Shown piece by piece: positions 1 through 8,335 of a stretch of 16,769 nt of DNA. The DNA comes from JAHHLP01 sp041609895. GTDB lineage: Bacteria > Bacteroidota > Rhodothermia > Rhodothermales > JABDKH01. Where the stretch lies: NCBI GenBank assembly GCA_041609895.1, contig JBFIPX010000059.1:1-16769 (forward strand), written 5' to 3'. The translations under genes were made by a program, and so were the position numbers. The notes under the pieces are model-generated. The model worked only from the letters and a program-made list of their open reading frames with translations, did not search any database and was not told the DNA's origin. How positions within the stretch are numbered: the stretch's first letter is position 1; every line of letters begins with the position of its first letter.

Positions 1-159
1 ACGTTTGGAAACATCAACGACCCGGATTCGGCCGTGTCGCTTGCCCGAAAGAACAGCAGACGATATGAGCTGCTCGCCCAGCTGAGTGTCAAACCGCGGA
101 CATCCTACCTCGGTAGAGTGACTAACCCGAACCCTGTTCTCGCCGCCAGCGAGTCCTGA
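1..159 (+). CDS. actB: ActB C-terminus (ACIII iron-sulfur subunit), partial
   Basis: Only the last 52 codons and a TGA stop are in the window; the gene begins to the left. ActB is the large periplasmic molybdopterin-oxidoreductase-like/ferredoxin-like subunit of alternative complex III and carries the iron-sulfur clusters that relay electrons from the quinol site towards the haems. The visible tail reads GNINDPDSAV early on and has a P-R-T-S-Y-L element followed by a short extension ending in SES. That pattern matches the end of the NrfC/HybA-type 4Fe-4S domain, where G-D-I-N-D-P-x-S and R-P-x-T-x-Y-L are usual. No cluster-binding cysteines fall inside this fragment, so the call rests on these motifs and on actC following 35 bp downstream. 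The identification is fairly secure because of the gene order. Confidence 0.82.
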   Translation, partial: TFGNINDPDSAVSLARKNSRRYELLAQLSVKPRTSYLGRVTNPNPVLAASES

Positions 160-194
160 CCCGACCATGATGCCTAACCACCGATAACCTCAAC

Positions 195-1631
195 GTGAGT
201 GAAGATAGCAACATAGCCTCAGACCAGATTCTGCCGGGTCATAGTGGCGACGGATTTGTGGACGAGCCGCCCCTGGTTGCCGGCAATCTGAGTTTCCACG
301 ACGTAACCGAGATGGTGTCTCTTCACACTGAGAAGAAGACTCCGACCGCGTGGCTTGGGGCATTCGCTCTGGCAAACGTCGGCCTGCTTCTGCTCGGCGT
401 AATGGTCGCCTACCTGTTCTGGAATGGGACCGGCGTCTGGGGACTCAATAACCCTGTTGGTTGGGGATATGCTATCGTCAATTTCGTCTTCTGGGTCGGT
501 ATTGGACACGCCGGCACGCTGATTTCAGCGATTTTGTACCTATTCCGTCAGCAGTGGCGTACGGCGATCAACCGCTCGGCCGAGGCCATGACGATCTTTG
601 CCGTCATCTGTGCGCTCCTCTTTCCGGGTATCCACGTGGGTCGGGTGTGGGTTGCCTATTGGATGCTGCCGATTCCAAACCAGATGGAGATGTGGCCGCA
701 GTTCAAGAGTCCACTTCTATGGGATGTATTTGCGGTTTCCGTCTACTTCGCGGTATCCCTGATCTTCTGGTATGTCGGTATGGTTCCGGACCTCGCCACG
801 CTGCGCGACCGCGCCAAGTCGGGAATCCGGCGTCGAATACTGGGCTTTCTTTCGATGGGATGGAGTGGCGCTAATCGCCACTGGCGGAATTATGAAAAGG
901 CCTACTTGCTCCTCGCCGCCCTCGCAACTCCGCTGGTTCTGTCGGTCCATTCGGTCGTGTCCTTCGACTTTGCCGTGTCCGTCATTCCAGGGTGGCATAC
1001 AACAATATTCCCACCCTACTTCGTCGCGGGGGCCATTTTCTCTGGCTTTGCGATGGTAGTCACTCTGCTTGTAGTCGCCAGAAAGGTCTACTCACTGCAG
1101 AATATCATCACCATCAACCATCTCGAGAAGATGAACATCATCATTCTTCTCACGGGAACGATGGTGGGTTTTGCATACATCACCGAGTTCTTCATCGCGT
1201 GGTACTCGGGGGTGGAGTACGAGCAATATGCATTCCTCAACCGTGCCACCGGTCCGTATGCATGGGCTTACTGGACGATGATGACGTGCAACCTCGTATT
1301 CCCGCAGTTCTTCTGGAACAAGAAGCTGAGACGCAACATCCCGTTCATGTTCGGGCTATCGATAATTGTGAATATCGGGATGTGGTTCGAGCGATTTGTA
1401 ATTACGGTTACGTCGCTTCATAGAGACTATCTGCCGAGCTCGTGGGACTACTACACACCGACGTGGGTCGATGTGCTGACACTGGTCGGATCCTTCGGTC
1501 TCTTCTTCACGCTGTTCCTGCTTTTCCTGAGGTTTGCACCTATGATTGCAATGGCTGAGGTGAAGCTTGTCATGCCGGAAGCCGATCCGCACTATTACGA
1601 TCGTGCTCACGTTGAACGTAAGTCGCACTAA
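195..1631 (+). CDS. actC: ActC, NrfD-like quinol-interacting membrane subunit of ACIII
   Basis: This 478-residue polytopic protein belongs to the NrfD/PsrC family. In alternative complex III, ActC holds the quinol-oxidising site next to the periplasmic face and passes electrons to the ActB clusters. Residues 1-50 are a soluble N-terminal tail; about ten hydrophobic spans follow between roughly residues 52 and 450. Conserved-looking family segments include GIGHAGTLIS near residue 103 and FPGIHVGRVW near 143, and the length is normal for ActC. The start is GTG at 195. An upstream ATG at 167 opens a frame that stops after six codons, so GTG is the best available start, although no clear Shine-Dalgarno precedes it. 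It lies 35 bp after actB and 24 bp before actD on the same strand, consistent with one operon. Function rests on family and context, and both agree. Confidence 0.93.
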   Translation: MSEDSNIASDQILPGHSGDGFVDEPPLVAGNLSFHDVTEMVSLHTEKKTPTAWLGAFALANVGLLLLGVMVAYLFWNGTGVWGLNNPVGWGYAIVNFVFWVGIGHAGTLISAILYLFRQQWRTAINRSAEAMTIFAVICALLFPGIHVGRVWVAYWMLPIPNQMEMWPQFKSPLLWDVFAVSVYFAVSLIFWYVGMVPDLATLRDRAKSGIRRRILGFLSMGWSGANRHWRNYEKAYLLLAALATPLVLSVHSVVSFDFAVSVIPGWHTTIFPPYFVAGAIFSGFAMVVTLLVVARKVYSLQNIITINHLEKMNIIILLTGTMVGFAYITEFFIAWYSGVEYEQYAFLNRATGPYAWAYWTMMTCNLVFPQFFWNKKLRRNIPFMFGLSIIVNIGMWFERFVITVTSLHRDYLPSSWDYYTPTWVDVLTLVGSFGLFFTLFLLFLRFAPMIAMAEVKLVMPEADPHYYDRAHVERKSH

Positions 1632-1655
1632 CCGCTGCATCGACGACGTCAGATT

Positions 1656-2258
1656 ATGAAGGCGATTATCAACGGAATAAAGGCGACGATGGGCATATAT
1701 GAGCCCAACGAGCATCAGGTCTACGGCCTGCTCGCCGAATTTCCGGATCCGGGTGCCCTGGTCAACGCGGCGCGAGCGACGCGAGACACGGGCTATCGGC
1801 ATTTTGACACACACAGCCCATTCCCCATTCACGGAATGGACGGGGCGATGGGTCTCGGGAATTCCAAGGTCGGCTTCGCGTGTCTCGGCGGTGGACTCAC
1901 CGGACTTGCGGTTGGAATCTTGTTGCAGTGGTGGACGGGAGCTGTAGATTACCCGCTTAACATCAGCGGTAAGCCCTTCTTCGCATACGAGCCCTCTATC
2001 CCGGTCATCTTTGAGCTCACGATTCTGTTTTCAGCACTCGGAGCGGTTGTGGGTATGTTCGCTCTCAACGGTCTGCCGCGTCCCTACAACCCGCTCTTCT
2101 ACTCAGAGCGTTTCAGCCGCGTCACGGATGACGCCTTCTTCCTCCACATCGCCGCAAGCGATAAGCTCTTCGACCAAGAGAAGACCCGGCAGTTTTTGCG
2201 AGACATCGGAGCCCTTTATGTCGAGCCCATTGAAGATCGAGGCGATGCCGAAGAGTAG
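1656..2258 (+). CDS. actD: ActD, DUF3341 membrane subunit of ACIII
   Basis: A 200-residue protein of the DUF3341 family, the ActD subunit of alternative complex III. The N-terminal cytoplasmic part (about residues 10-50) contains an alpha/beta segment resembling the family's G-x-Y-x-x-E...LL-x-x-F pattern. The hallmark stretch DTHSPFPIHGMDGAMG is at residues 51-66, followed by two membrane helices at about 70-92 and 112-139 and the conserved PRPYNPLF at 141-148. ActD has no cofactor; it packs against ActC and ActF and helps build the membrane part. The ATG at 1656 is preferred; an in-frame ATG at 1689 would remove the first 11 residues. Its 3' end overlaps the start of actE, which suggests translational coupling. 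Confidence 0.92.
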   Translation: MKAIINGIKATMGIYEPNEHQVYGLLAEFPDPGALVNAARATRDTGYRHFDTHSPFPIHGMDGAMGLGNSKVGFACLGGGLTGLAVGILLQWWTGAVDYPLNISGKPFFAYEPSIPVIFELTILFSALGAVVGMFALNGLPRPYNPLFYSERFSRVTDDAFFLHIAASDKLFDQEKTRQFLRDIGALYVEPIEDRGDAEE

Positions 2259-2901
2259 AGGAACATATTCGGCCGGAGCAGCCGGCAGAATCCATGGATG
2301 GCTTCCGGCACTTGCTCTTTTTGGAGCGCTTGCCGTTGTAGGATGCCGCGGCACGACCTCGCCCAGCCCTCCGATTCATATCAATCCGAACATGGACTGG
2401 CAGGAGCGATTCGATCCGCAGGCCGCGAATCCGATGTACGCGGATGGCCGTGCGATGAGGCCGCTCGTTGCTGGCACTGTGGCGCGAGGCTTCTTGCGCG
2501 AGGACGTGCAGTTCTATTTCGGAAGGGATGAGGCAGGGAATTTCGTCGCGAGTATGCCCGTGCCGGCCACCGCCGAACTGCTGGAAAGAGGCCAGGAGCG
2601 CTACCAGATATTTTGCTCACCGTGCCACGGCGATGCTGGCGACGGACAGGGGATCGTGACCACCGGCGACTATGGGTACGTGCCGGCTCCCACATACCAC
2701 ACAGACAATGTGCGCAGCCAGCCCGATGGCTACTTCTATGACGCCATCGTAAACGGAATCCGTAGCATGCCTGGCTACGGTCGCCGAATCCCGGTGGCTG
2801 ATCGATGGGCCATCGTCGCTTATATCAGAGCGCTTCAGCGGAGCCAGAACGCCGACGCGGCGGATGTGCCCGCGAGCGTCATAGCATCAGACGGCCAGTA
2901 A
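2245..2901 (+). CDS. actE: ActE, mono-haem cytochrome c lipoprotein of ACIII
   Basis: A 218-residue mono-haem cytochrome c, the ActE subunit, which accepts electrons within alternative complex III and hands them to the oxidase. From the ATG at 2245, residues 1-33 form a signal peptide ending in AVVGC, a lipobox-like site, so Cys34 is probably lipidated. The haem site is CSPCH at 124-128, and Met175 in SMPGYG is the likely axial ligand. Start choice is uncertain. An in-frame ATG at 2218 has a well-spaced GGAG six bases upstream and adds nine residues, whereas 2245 gives a more usual signal peptide n-region but a poorly placed GAGG. Either way the gene overlaps actD (by 14 or 41 bases), implying coupled translation. 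actF starts 31 bp downstream. Confidence 0.92.
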   Translation: MPKSRGTYSAGAAGRIHGWLPALALFGALAVVGCRGTTSPSPPIHINPNMDWQERFDPQAANPMYADGRAMRPLVAGTVARGFLREDVQFYFGRDEAGNFVASMPVPATAELLERGQERYQIFCSPCHGDAGDGQGIVTTGDYGYVPAPTYHTDNVRSQPDGYFYDAIVNGIRSMPGYGRRIPVADRWAIVAYIRALQRSQNADAADVPASVIASDGQ

Positions 2902-2932
2902 CGGAGCTGTAGCAGGGACAAGAGAAACGATT

Positions 2933-4195
2933 ATGTCGAACTCGGTGAAGACGAACTCACTCTCCCTCTGGATCCTGGATCCGCTTCGGCCGACTGCGCA
3001 GTATGCCAGAGAAGCGTTCCGCCCCGAGGGCAAGGTGATGGCATGGTTCATTCCCGCAGGTATTGGCGTCGCTCTGCTCGTCGTGAGTGGCGTTGGGTGG
3101 GCCACAAACGCCAAGCAGTTCTACTTCTCATATCTCGTCGGATGGACATTCTGTCTTTCCCTGGCGCTGGGTTCGCTGTTCTTTGTGTTGATTCACCATC
3201 TAACGAAAGCGAAATGGAGCATCGTCGTTCGGCGAATTCCCGAGGCGTTGATCTGGTCCTTTCCGTTGCTGGCGGTCCTCGCCATCCCCATTCTGATCGG
3301 GATGCATGACCTTTTCCATTGGACGCATCACGAGATCTACGACCCGGCCAGCCCACAATACGATCCCATTCTGGCCGGAAAACACGGTTATCTAAACACG
3401 ACATTCTTCATCACACGGCTGGTCGTGTACTTCACGCTGTGGACGTTCATCGCACATCGGTTGTACACCGTGTCCCTGCGACAGGATGTTGATGACGACG
3501 TTTCCGCGGGGGCGCGGCTACGCAAGGTTAGTGCCGTTGGTCTGGTATTGACGGCCGTGACTACCGCGTTTGCGAGCTACGATATCCTGATGTCGCTAGA
3601 CCCGCATTGGTTTTCCACGATCTTCGGAGTGTACTTCTTTGCGGCTTCCTTTTTGACCGCACACGCTTTGATTGCTTTGATCGTGATCACCATTCAGAGA
3701 AACCGCGGGCTCCGAGGCGTGATAACGAAAGAACACTTTCACGACCTGGGCAAAATGATGTTTGGGTTCACCGTGTTCTGGGCTTACATCGCTTTCAGCC
3801 AGTACATGCTAATCTGGTACGGCAATCTGCCTGAAGAGACGCTGTGGTACCGTCATCGACTTGAGCATGGTTGGGAGTACCATTCGGCCGCACTCCTCGT
3901 GGCCCACTTTATCATACCGTTTTGGGTGCTTCTGCCCCGGGCGGCCAAGCGAGCCGTTCCCGTAATGAGTGTCATGGCGGTCTGGTTCCTGGTTATGAAC
4001 TGGTTTGATTTTCACTGGATAGCCATGCCCGTGCTACACGGCGATCATGCCGGATTTCATTGGCTTGACTTCACGTGTTGGCTTGGGCTGTTCGGAGTGT
4101 TTCTTGCTTTCGTGATGTATCGCTTGGGCCGGCATAGTCTCGTTCCCCAAAACGATCCACATCTTGAGAAGTCGCTGAACTTCACAAACATCTAA
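2933..4195 (+). CDS. actF: ActF, second NrfD-like membrane subunit of ACIII
   Basis: A 420-residue polytopic protein of the ActF type, related to ActC and the NrfD/PsrC family. It pairs with ActC in the membrane arm of alternative complex III and is thought to take part in proton movement rather than quinol oxidation. Roughly ten hydrophobic spans run from about residue 37 to 397. Characteristic segments are DPHWFSTIFGVYFFA near 223-237, FSQYMLIWYGNLPEE near 288-302, and a C-terminal P-Q-N-D-P-H-L-E-K-S-L tail near 405-415 that matches the usual ActF ending. The start is ATG 2933. It is the last clear ACIII structural gene; a 141-bp gap follows, the widest in the act part of the cluster. Confidence 0.92.
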   Translation: MSNSVKTNSLSLWILDPLRPTAQYAREAFRPEGKVMAWFIPAGIGVALLVVSGVGWATNAKQFYFSYLVGWTFCLSLALGSLFFVLIHHLTKAKWSIVVRRIPEALIWSFPLLAVLAIPILIGMHDLFHWTHHEIYDPASPQYDPILAGKHGYLNTTFFITRLVVYFTLWTFIAHRLYTVSLRQDVDDDVSAGARLRKVSAVGLVLTAVTTAFASYDILMSLDPHWFSTIFGVYFFAASFLTAHALIALIVITIQRNRGLRGVITKEHFHDLGKMMFGFTVFWAYIAFSQYMLIWYGNLPEETLWYRHRLEHGWEYHSAALLVAHFIIPFWVLLPRAAKRAVPVMSVMAVWFLVMNWFDFHWIAMPVLHGDHAGFHWLDFTCWLGLFGVFLAFVMYRLGRHSLVPQNDPHLEKSLNFTNI

Positions 4196-4229
4196 GTGCC
4201 CGCGTATCTTGTGCGTAGGCGTAGATCTA

Positions 4230-4247
4230 TTTCACCTTACTTTCACC
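4230..4247. repeat. TTTCACC direct repeat, 11-bp period, between actF and the next gene
   Basis: TTTCACC occurs at 4230-4236 and again at 4241-4247, so the copies are one helical turn apart. They sit in the 141-bp gap after actF, where an internal promoter or regulator site for the sco-cox part could lie. I see no convincing promoter boxes beside them. Two 7-mers in a short region may be coincidence. Confidence 0.3.
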
Positions 4248-4336
4248 GCCTGTCTTGATCCGCGTCAGTAAGGGGGCGTTCGAAAAGCCCGCAGTACTTT
4301 CTGACGAGCGAGGCGAAGAAGCGAAACCGGCAGTTC

Positions 4337-4759
4337 ATGGCCCTACCCCGCGAAAACATCAGATTTGCGCACGCTGATTCCGTGCACGGCGGGTCCGCGG
4401 TCGCCGACGCTAGCGTGGCGGCGGGCGTGGAGTCTGAGGATATGGACGCGGCGGGCATCGTCCGCGTCGTATTCGGAGTTGCTGCGCTGGTCGTAGTGAT
4501 TGTGATCGCTGTCTTTCAGATCGTGAACCTCGAAGTGCAGGATGTTCGGGTCGCGACGGCGTCGGCAGCCATGGAAACCGGCACGCTGACGGACCTTCAG
4601 CTCGCAGCGATCCAGAAGCTAAATAGATACGAACCGGTCGCGGGTGCGGACGGGACGTTTCGGATTCCGATCGACCGGGCCATGGAGCTGATGGCCAACG
4701 AGTCGTTTGATCGACCGGCGTCCAGTTACACGAGCGAGATGATCTTGTTACGCGAATAG
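4337..4759 (+). CDS. Small single-span membrane protein with R-I-P-I-D-R-A-M motif, between actF and sco
   Basis: A 140-residue protein. The N-terminal ~40 residues are hydrophilic, one hydrophobic helix spans about 41-63, and the remainder should be periplasmic. The C-terminal part has TDLQLAAIQKLNRYEPV (85-101) and then RIPIDRAMELMANE (109-122). From memory, short single-helix proteins ending in a Y...R-I-P-I-x-R-A-M element recur beside SCO genes in ACIII/cytochrome oxidase clusters of several phyla, which suggests a conserved accessory or assembly role. It could correspond to the extra small subunit ActG reported for Rhodothermus marinus ACIII, but I cannot confirm that by sequence. There is no haem or copper motif. 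ATG 4442, at residue 36 just before the helix, is an alternative start with GAGGA close upstream. Its position, 37 bp before sco, supports involvement in the respiratory chain. Confidence 0.72.
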   Translation: MALPRENIRFAHADSVHGGSAVADASVAAGVESEDMDAAGIVRVVFGVAALVVVIVIAVFQIVNLEVQDVRVATASAAMETGTLTDLQLAAIQKLNRYEPVAGADGTFRIPIDRAMELMANESFDRPASSYTSEMILLRE

Positions 4760-4795
4760 TAAGCTGCAACGTGCGGGCGGCCTTTCGAAGGATAA

Positions 4796-5623
4796 ATGAG
4801 GAGTTGTAGATCGATACCGTTTCTGTTCTTCTTCGCGCTGACGCTTTCCTCGGCAGCGCAAGATACAGGTGACCTTCCGGCGGTGTATGAAGGTGTCGGC
4901 ATCACGGAACGCCTCGGCGAGTTCATACCCATGGACACGCGGTTTGCAAACGCCAACGGGGACTCCGTTAGCATCGCAAACCTTGTTTCCGAAGGCCAGC
5001 CAGTGGTCCTGAACTTCGTATACCACACGTGCCCAATGCTCTGCAGCATCTTGCTGGACCAGCTCGTCGAGGGCTTGCAGGGGCTGGATCGTTCGCCGGG
5101 CGAAAGCTTTCAGGTGGTCACCGTAAGCATGGCCTCGTTCGAGACCGCCGACTTGGCGCAGCGTCAGAAGGAGCGTTATCTCGCCCTGCTCGATCGTCCT
5201 GGAGCCGAGGAGGGCTGGCACTTTCTTACCGGCACGGAAGAATCTGTTCGAACTCTGTCCGACGCAGTCGGGTTTGACTTCAAATGGGTGGACGAAACGA
5301 GCGAATTCGCTCATCCGGCTGCGCTGATCTTTCTCGGTAGTGACGGAAAGATCACCCGGTACCTGCACGGAATGCATTATCCCTCGGACGATCTTGAAAA
5401 GGCAATCATCGAGGCGTCCAGTGGCAACATCGCATCGGTCATTGACCGAATCGTGTTGTTCTGCTATCGATATGATCCAGACTCCAATTCATATGTCGCG
5501 CACGCCAGCAACATTATGAAGCTCGGTGGATTGGTGACGCTCGGAGTACTGGGCGTTCTGTTGTTTGTGTTGTGGCGCCGGGAAGCGCACATCAACTCGG
5601 CTGCCATGGCTGCACACGCATAA
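4796..5623 (+). CDS. SCO1/SenC family copper chaperone for CuA assembly, membrane anchored
   Basis: A 275-residue SCO family protein with a thioredoxin-like fold that binds copper and helps metallate or reduce the CuA site of the oxidase encoded just downstream. Residues 1-22 form a signal peptide ending around SSAAQD. The metal-binding CPMLC (C-x3-C) is at 79-83, and the partner histidine is probably His173 in FAHPA. After the fold there is an extension (LFCYRYDPDS near 221-230) and a second membrane helix at about 243-260, a layout common in SCO proteins of ACIII-linked clusters. AAGGA at 4788-4792 precedes the ATG with a short spacer. It lies 36 bp after the small membrane protein gene and 24 bp before coxB. 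Confidence 0.92.
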   Translation: MRSCRSIPFLFFFALTLSSAAQDTGDLPAVYEGVGITERLGEFIPMDTRFANANGDSVSIANLVSEGQPVVLNFVYHTCPMLCSILLDQLVEGLQGLDRSPGESFQVVTVSMASFETADLAQRQKERYLALLDRPGAEEGWHFLTGTEESVRTLSDAVGFDFKWVDETSEFAHPAALIFLGSDGKITRYLHGMHYPSDDLEKAIIEASSGNIASVIDRIVLFCYRYDPDSNSYVAHASNIMKLGGLVTLGVLGVLLFVLWRREAHINSAAMAAHA

Positions 5624-5647
5624 TTTTCTAGCTGACAGCAAAAGGGA

Positions 5648-6589
5648 ATGGGTGACAAAGGAACCGTTTGGCTCCCCGAACAGGCGTCGACGCTCGCTGC
5701 CGAGATCGACGGGTTGTTCTACTTCGTGTACTGGATCAGCGTGATTCTTTTCGTTGGTGTCATCGGCGCGATGATTTACTTCGCGTTCAAGTACAGAAGT
5801 CGGGACGGTCGGGAACACACGCCCGCACCGCTACCAGAACACAAGGCGATGGAGGCCGCCTGGATCGTTATACCGCTGATTCTATGCCTCCTGGTTTTCA
5901 CCTGGGGCTTCAAGGCTTATCTCAAGCAGAACATCGCCCCGCCCAATTCCTATCCGATTCAAGTCAGAGCATCGAGCTGGGCGTGGAATTTCACGTATCC
6001 CAACGGTACATCCATCGGAACGGAGCTTCACGTGCCGGTCGATCGGCCTGTCAAGCTGACGATGAGCAGCGAGGACGTGCTCCACAGCTTCTTCGTGCCC
6101 GCATTCCGCGTCAAGTTTGATGTGCTGCCGAATCGATACACGGCAGTCTGGTTCGAGGCCACAGAGGTTGGCGAATATGACATTTTTTGTACCGAGTACT
6201 GTGGTACCGGGCACTCGGGAATGCTGGGCAAGGTGATCGTGCATACTCAGAAGGAATTTGAGGAATGGCTTCGAAGCAGTGGACAGGGTGACATGACGCC
6301 TGTTGAGTATGGCGAAGTGCTGTTCGGTCAGCAGAACTGCCAAGTCTGTCACTCGGTCGATGGCACTCCGGGCGTTGGCCCCTCGATGCAGGGCCTTTTC
6401 GGCAAGACCGAGCAGTTGGATGATGGTACTTCGGTGCTGGCGGATGCGAGCTACATCCGTGAGTCCATCGTTGCTCCGTCCGTAAAGATAGTAGCTGGCT
6501 ACCCGCCGGCGATGCCGGCTACATATACCTCACTTCAGCCAGAGCAGCTGGATGCACTGGTCGCCTACATCGAATCGCTCGCGAACTGA
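5648..6589 (+). CDS. coxB: Cytochrome c oxidase subunit II with fused cytochrome c (caa3 type)
   Basis: A 313-residue subunit II. Two transmembrane helices lie at about 22-47 and 70-91, followed by the periplasmic cupredoxin domain. The CuA ligands are visible: His146, then Cys181, Glu183, Cys185, His189 and Met192 in CTEYCGTGHSGM. The C-terminal third is a fused mono-haem cytochrome c with CQVCH at 231-235 and Met289 (PPAMPATY) as the likely axial ligand, which defines the caa3 type. Electrons would pass from ActE or the fused haem to CuA and then to CoxA. The first residues lack a cleaved-type signal peptide, so the first helix probably serves as the membrane signal. The ATG at 5648 has an AAAGGG stretch almost touching it; this tight spacing is unusual, but no better start exists nearby. 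Confidence 0.95.
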   Translation: MGDKGTVWLPEQASTLAAEIDGLFYFVYWISVILFVGVIGAMIYFAFKYRSRDGREHTPAPLPEHKAMEAAWIVIPLILCLLVFTWGFKAYLKQNIAPPNSYPIQVRASSWAWNFTYPNGTSIGTELHVPVDRPVKLTMSSEDVLHSFFVPAFRVKFDVLPNRYTAVWFEATEVGEYDIFCTEYCGTGHSGMLGKVIVHTQKEFEEWLRSSGQGDMTPVEYGEVLFGQQNCQVCHSVDGTPGVGPSMQGLFGKTEQLDDGTSVLADASYIRESIVAPSVKIVAGYPPAMPATYTSLQPEQLDALVAYIESLAN

Positions 6590-6617
6590 AACGCGGAATG
6601 ATCAAGATTCTTTCTAA

Positions 6618-8300
6618 ATGACTGCAGCACAGACATCCGGTGTCGCCGTGACGCCACCGCCGGTTCATTATCTCAACCACGACAAGAGCATTCGGTCGTG
6701 GTTGCTGACGGTTGATCACAAGCGTATCGGCTTGATGTACCTCGTGTCAGTGTCGCTGGCATTTCTGATCGCGGGAATACTTGCGATGTTCGTCAGGTAC
6801 GAACTGATGGCTCCCGGTCAGGACATCATGACTGCAGAGACGTACAACAAGTTCTTCTCGATGCACGGGATCATGATGGTCTTTCTCTTCATCATCCCGT
6901 CGATTCCGGCCGTGATGGGCAACTTCGCATTGCCTTTGCACCTGGGCGCCAAGGATGTGGCTTTTCCACGCCTCAACCTGGCCAGCTACTACATCTACCT
7001 TGCGGGCGGAATTCTCGTTGTAGCTGCGCTGCTTGTAGGCAAAGTCGATACCGGTTGGACATTCTACACGCCCTACTCGGATCGCACCAGCGATGCGGTG
7101 CTGTTCATGACGATGGCGGTTTTTGTGGCCGGGTTCTCGTCCATCCTGACCGGCCTGAACTTCATTGTGACCATCCACAAGATGCGGGCTCCCGGGATGA
7201 CGTGGAACCGTCTTCCGTTGTTCGTGTGGGGCATCTACGCAACCAGCATCGTTCAGGTGCTCGCCACCCCGGTTATCGGAATCACGATGCTGCTTCTCTT
7301 CCTCGAGCGGCTATTAGGTATAGGAATCTTCGACCCCGCACTTGGGGGCGATCCGGTGCTGTTCCAGCATTTCTTTTGGTTCTACTCGCACCCGGCCGTA
7401 TACATCATGATCCTCCCTGCGTTCGGGATTATTTCTGAGCTTATCGCCGTCTTCTCGCGACACCCGATTCACGGATACCGGTTCGTCGCTTTGTCATCGG
7501 TGGCGATCGCGTTCCTTGGTTTTCTGGTTTGGGGACACCACATGTTCGTCTCCGGCCAGTCTGCGATCTCGTCAATCGTCTTTTCGCTGATCACTTACTT
7601 GATTGGCATTCCGACTGGAGTAAAGATGTTCAACTGGGTCGCAACCATGTATCGCGGCTCTATCAGGTTGACGTCTCCGATGCTGTTCGCGCTCTCCTTC
7701 CTGTTCCTGTTTGCGATCGGTGGGTTCACGGGAATTGCGCTTGGGGTTTTGGCCCTCGACGTCCATCTGCATGACACATATTTCGTCGTCGCTCATTTTC
7801 ATTACGTGATGATGGGAGGGACGGTGATTGCTGCACTTGGTGGCCTCCATTACTGGTGGCCCAAGATGTTCGGCAAGATGTACAACGAGACACTGGGCCA
7901 GATTGCCGCGGTCCTCATCTTCATCGGATTCAACCTCACGTTTTTCACACAGCTGATCCTTGGCAGTCAGGGAATGCCCCGCCGCTACTTTGATTATCTC
8001 CCAAGGTTCGAAACCCTCCACGCATGGTCGACCTACGGATCATGGATACTTGGAGCAGGCCTCTTTCTCGTGATGTTCTACCTGCTGCATTCCCTCTTTC
8101 GAGGAAAGACGGCGCCGTCGAACCCTTGGGGCGCAGCGACGCTTGAGTGGACGCACGCTACTTCGCCACCCGACCATCATAATTTTCATCATACGCCGAT
8201 CGTGACGCACGGTCCGTACGACTTCCTGTCAATGTCCGAAGGTGCCGGCGACGGACATCTTGAGGAGGGGAGCATTGAGCCCGTCCCCTCAGGCGCCTAG
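6618..8300 (+). CDS. coxA: Cytochrome c oxidase subunit I, A2-type caa3 catalytic subunit
   Basis: A 560-residue haem-copper oxidase subunit I that reduces O2 to water and pumps protons. About twelve membrane helices are present. Ligands visible by motif are His83 (low-spin haem a, SMHGIMM), His258 and Tyr262 (CuB and the His-Tyr cross-link, YSHPAVY), His307/His308 (CuB, WGHHMF), His393 (haem a3) and His395 (haem a) in VAHFHYV. Lys336 in TGVKMFNW fits the K-channel. Helix VI carries Tyr256-Ser257 in place of the D-channel glutamate, which marks the A2 subfamily known from Rhodothermus marinus and Thermus caa3. The C-terminal tail is rich in histidine (DHHNFHH near 519-525). It is 28 bp after coxB and 35 bp before coxC. 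The identification is firm. Confidence 0.97.
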   Translation: MTAAQTSGVAVTPPPVHYLNHDKSIRSWLLTVDHKRIGLMYLVSVSLAFLIAGILAMFVRYELMAPGQDIMTAETYNKFFSMHGIMMVFLFIIPSIPAVMGNFALPLHLGAKDVAFPRLNLASYYIYLAGGILVVAALLVGKVDTGWTFYTPYSDRTSDAVLFMTMAVFVAGFSSILTGLNFIVTIHKMRAPGMTWNRLPLFVWGIYATSIVQVLATPVIGITMLLLFLERLLGIGIFDPALGGDPVLFQHFFWFYSHPAVYIMILPAFGIISELIAVFSRHPIHGYRFVALSSVAIAFLGFLVWGHHMFVSGQSAISSIVFSLITYLIGIPTGVKMFNWVATMYRGSIRLTSPMLFALSFLFLFAIGGFTGIALGVLALDVHLHDTYFVVAHFHYVMMGGTVIAALGGLHYWWPKMFGKMYNETLGQIAAVLIFIGFNLTFFTQLILGSQGMPRRYFDYLPRFETLHAWSTYGSWILGAGLFLVMFYLLHSLFRGKTAPSNPWGAATLEWTHATSPPDHHNFHHTPIVTHGPYDFLSMSEGAGDGHLEEGSIEPVPSGA

Positions 8301-8335
8301 GCTGAACCGTCAAGTACTTAAACGAAACGACAAAG

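Noticed and set aside
1356..1832. 158-aa minus-strand open frame across actC and actD
   Set aside because: It runs opposite two solid genes, and its composition (Arg/His/Gln rich) is typical of a shadow frame.
4274..4292. Possible GGGC/GCCC terminator after actF
   Set aside because: The stem is only four bases and no T tract follows in either direction.
4748..5377. 209-aa open frame on the minus strand antisense to the SCO gene
   Set aside because: It lies entirely opposite a well-supported SCO gene with intact motifs; the translation is low in recognisable structure and has no family signature.
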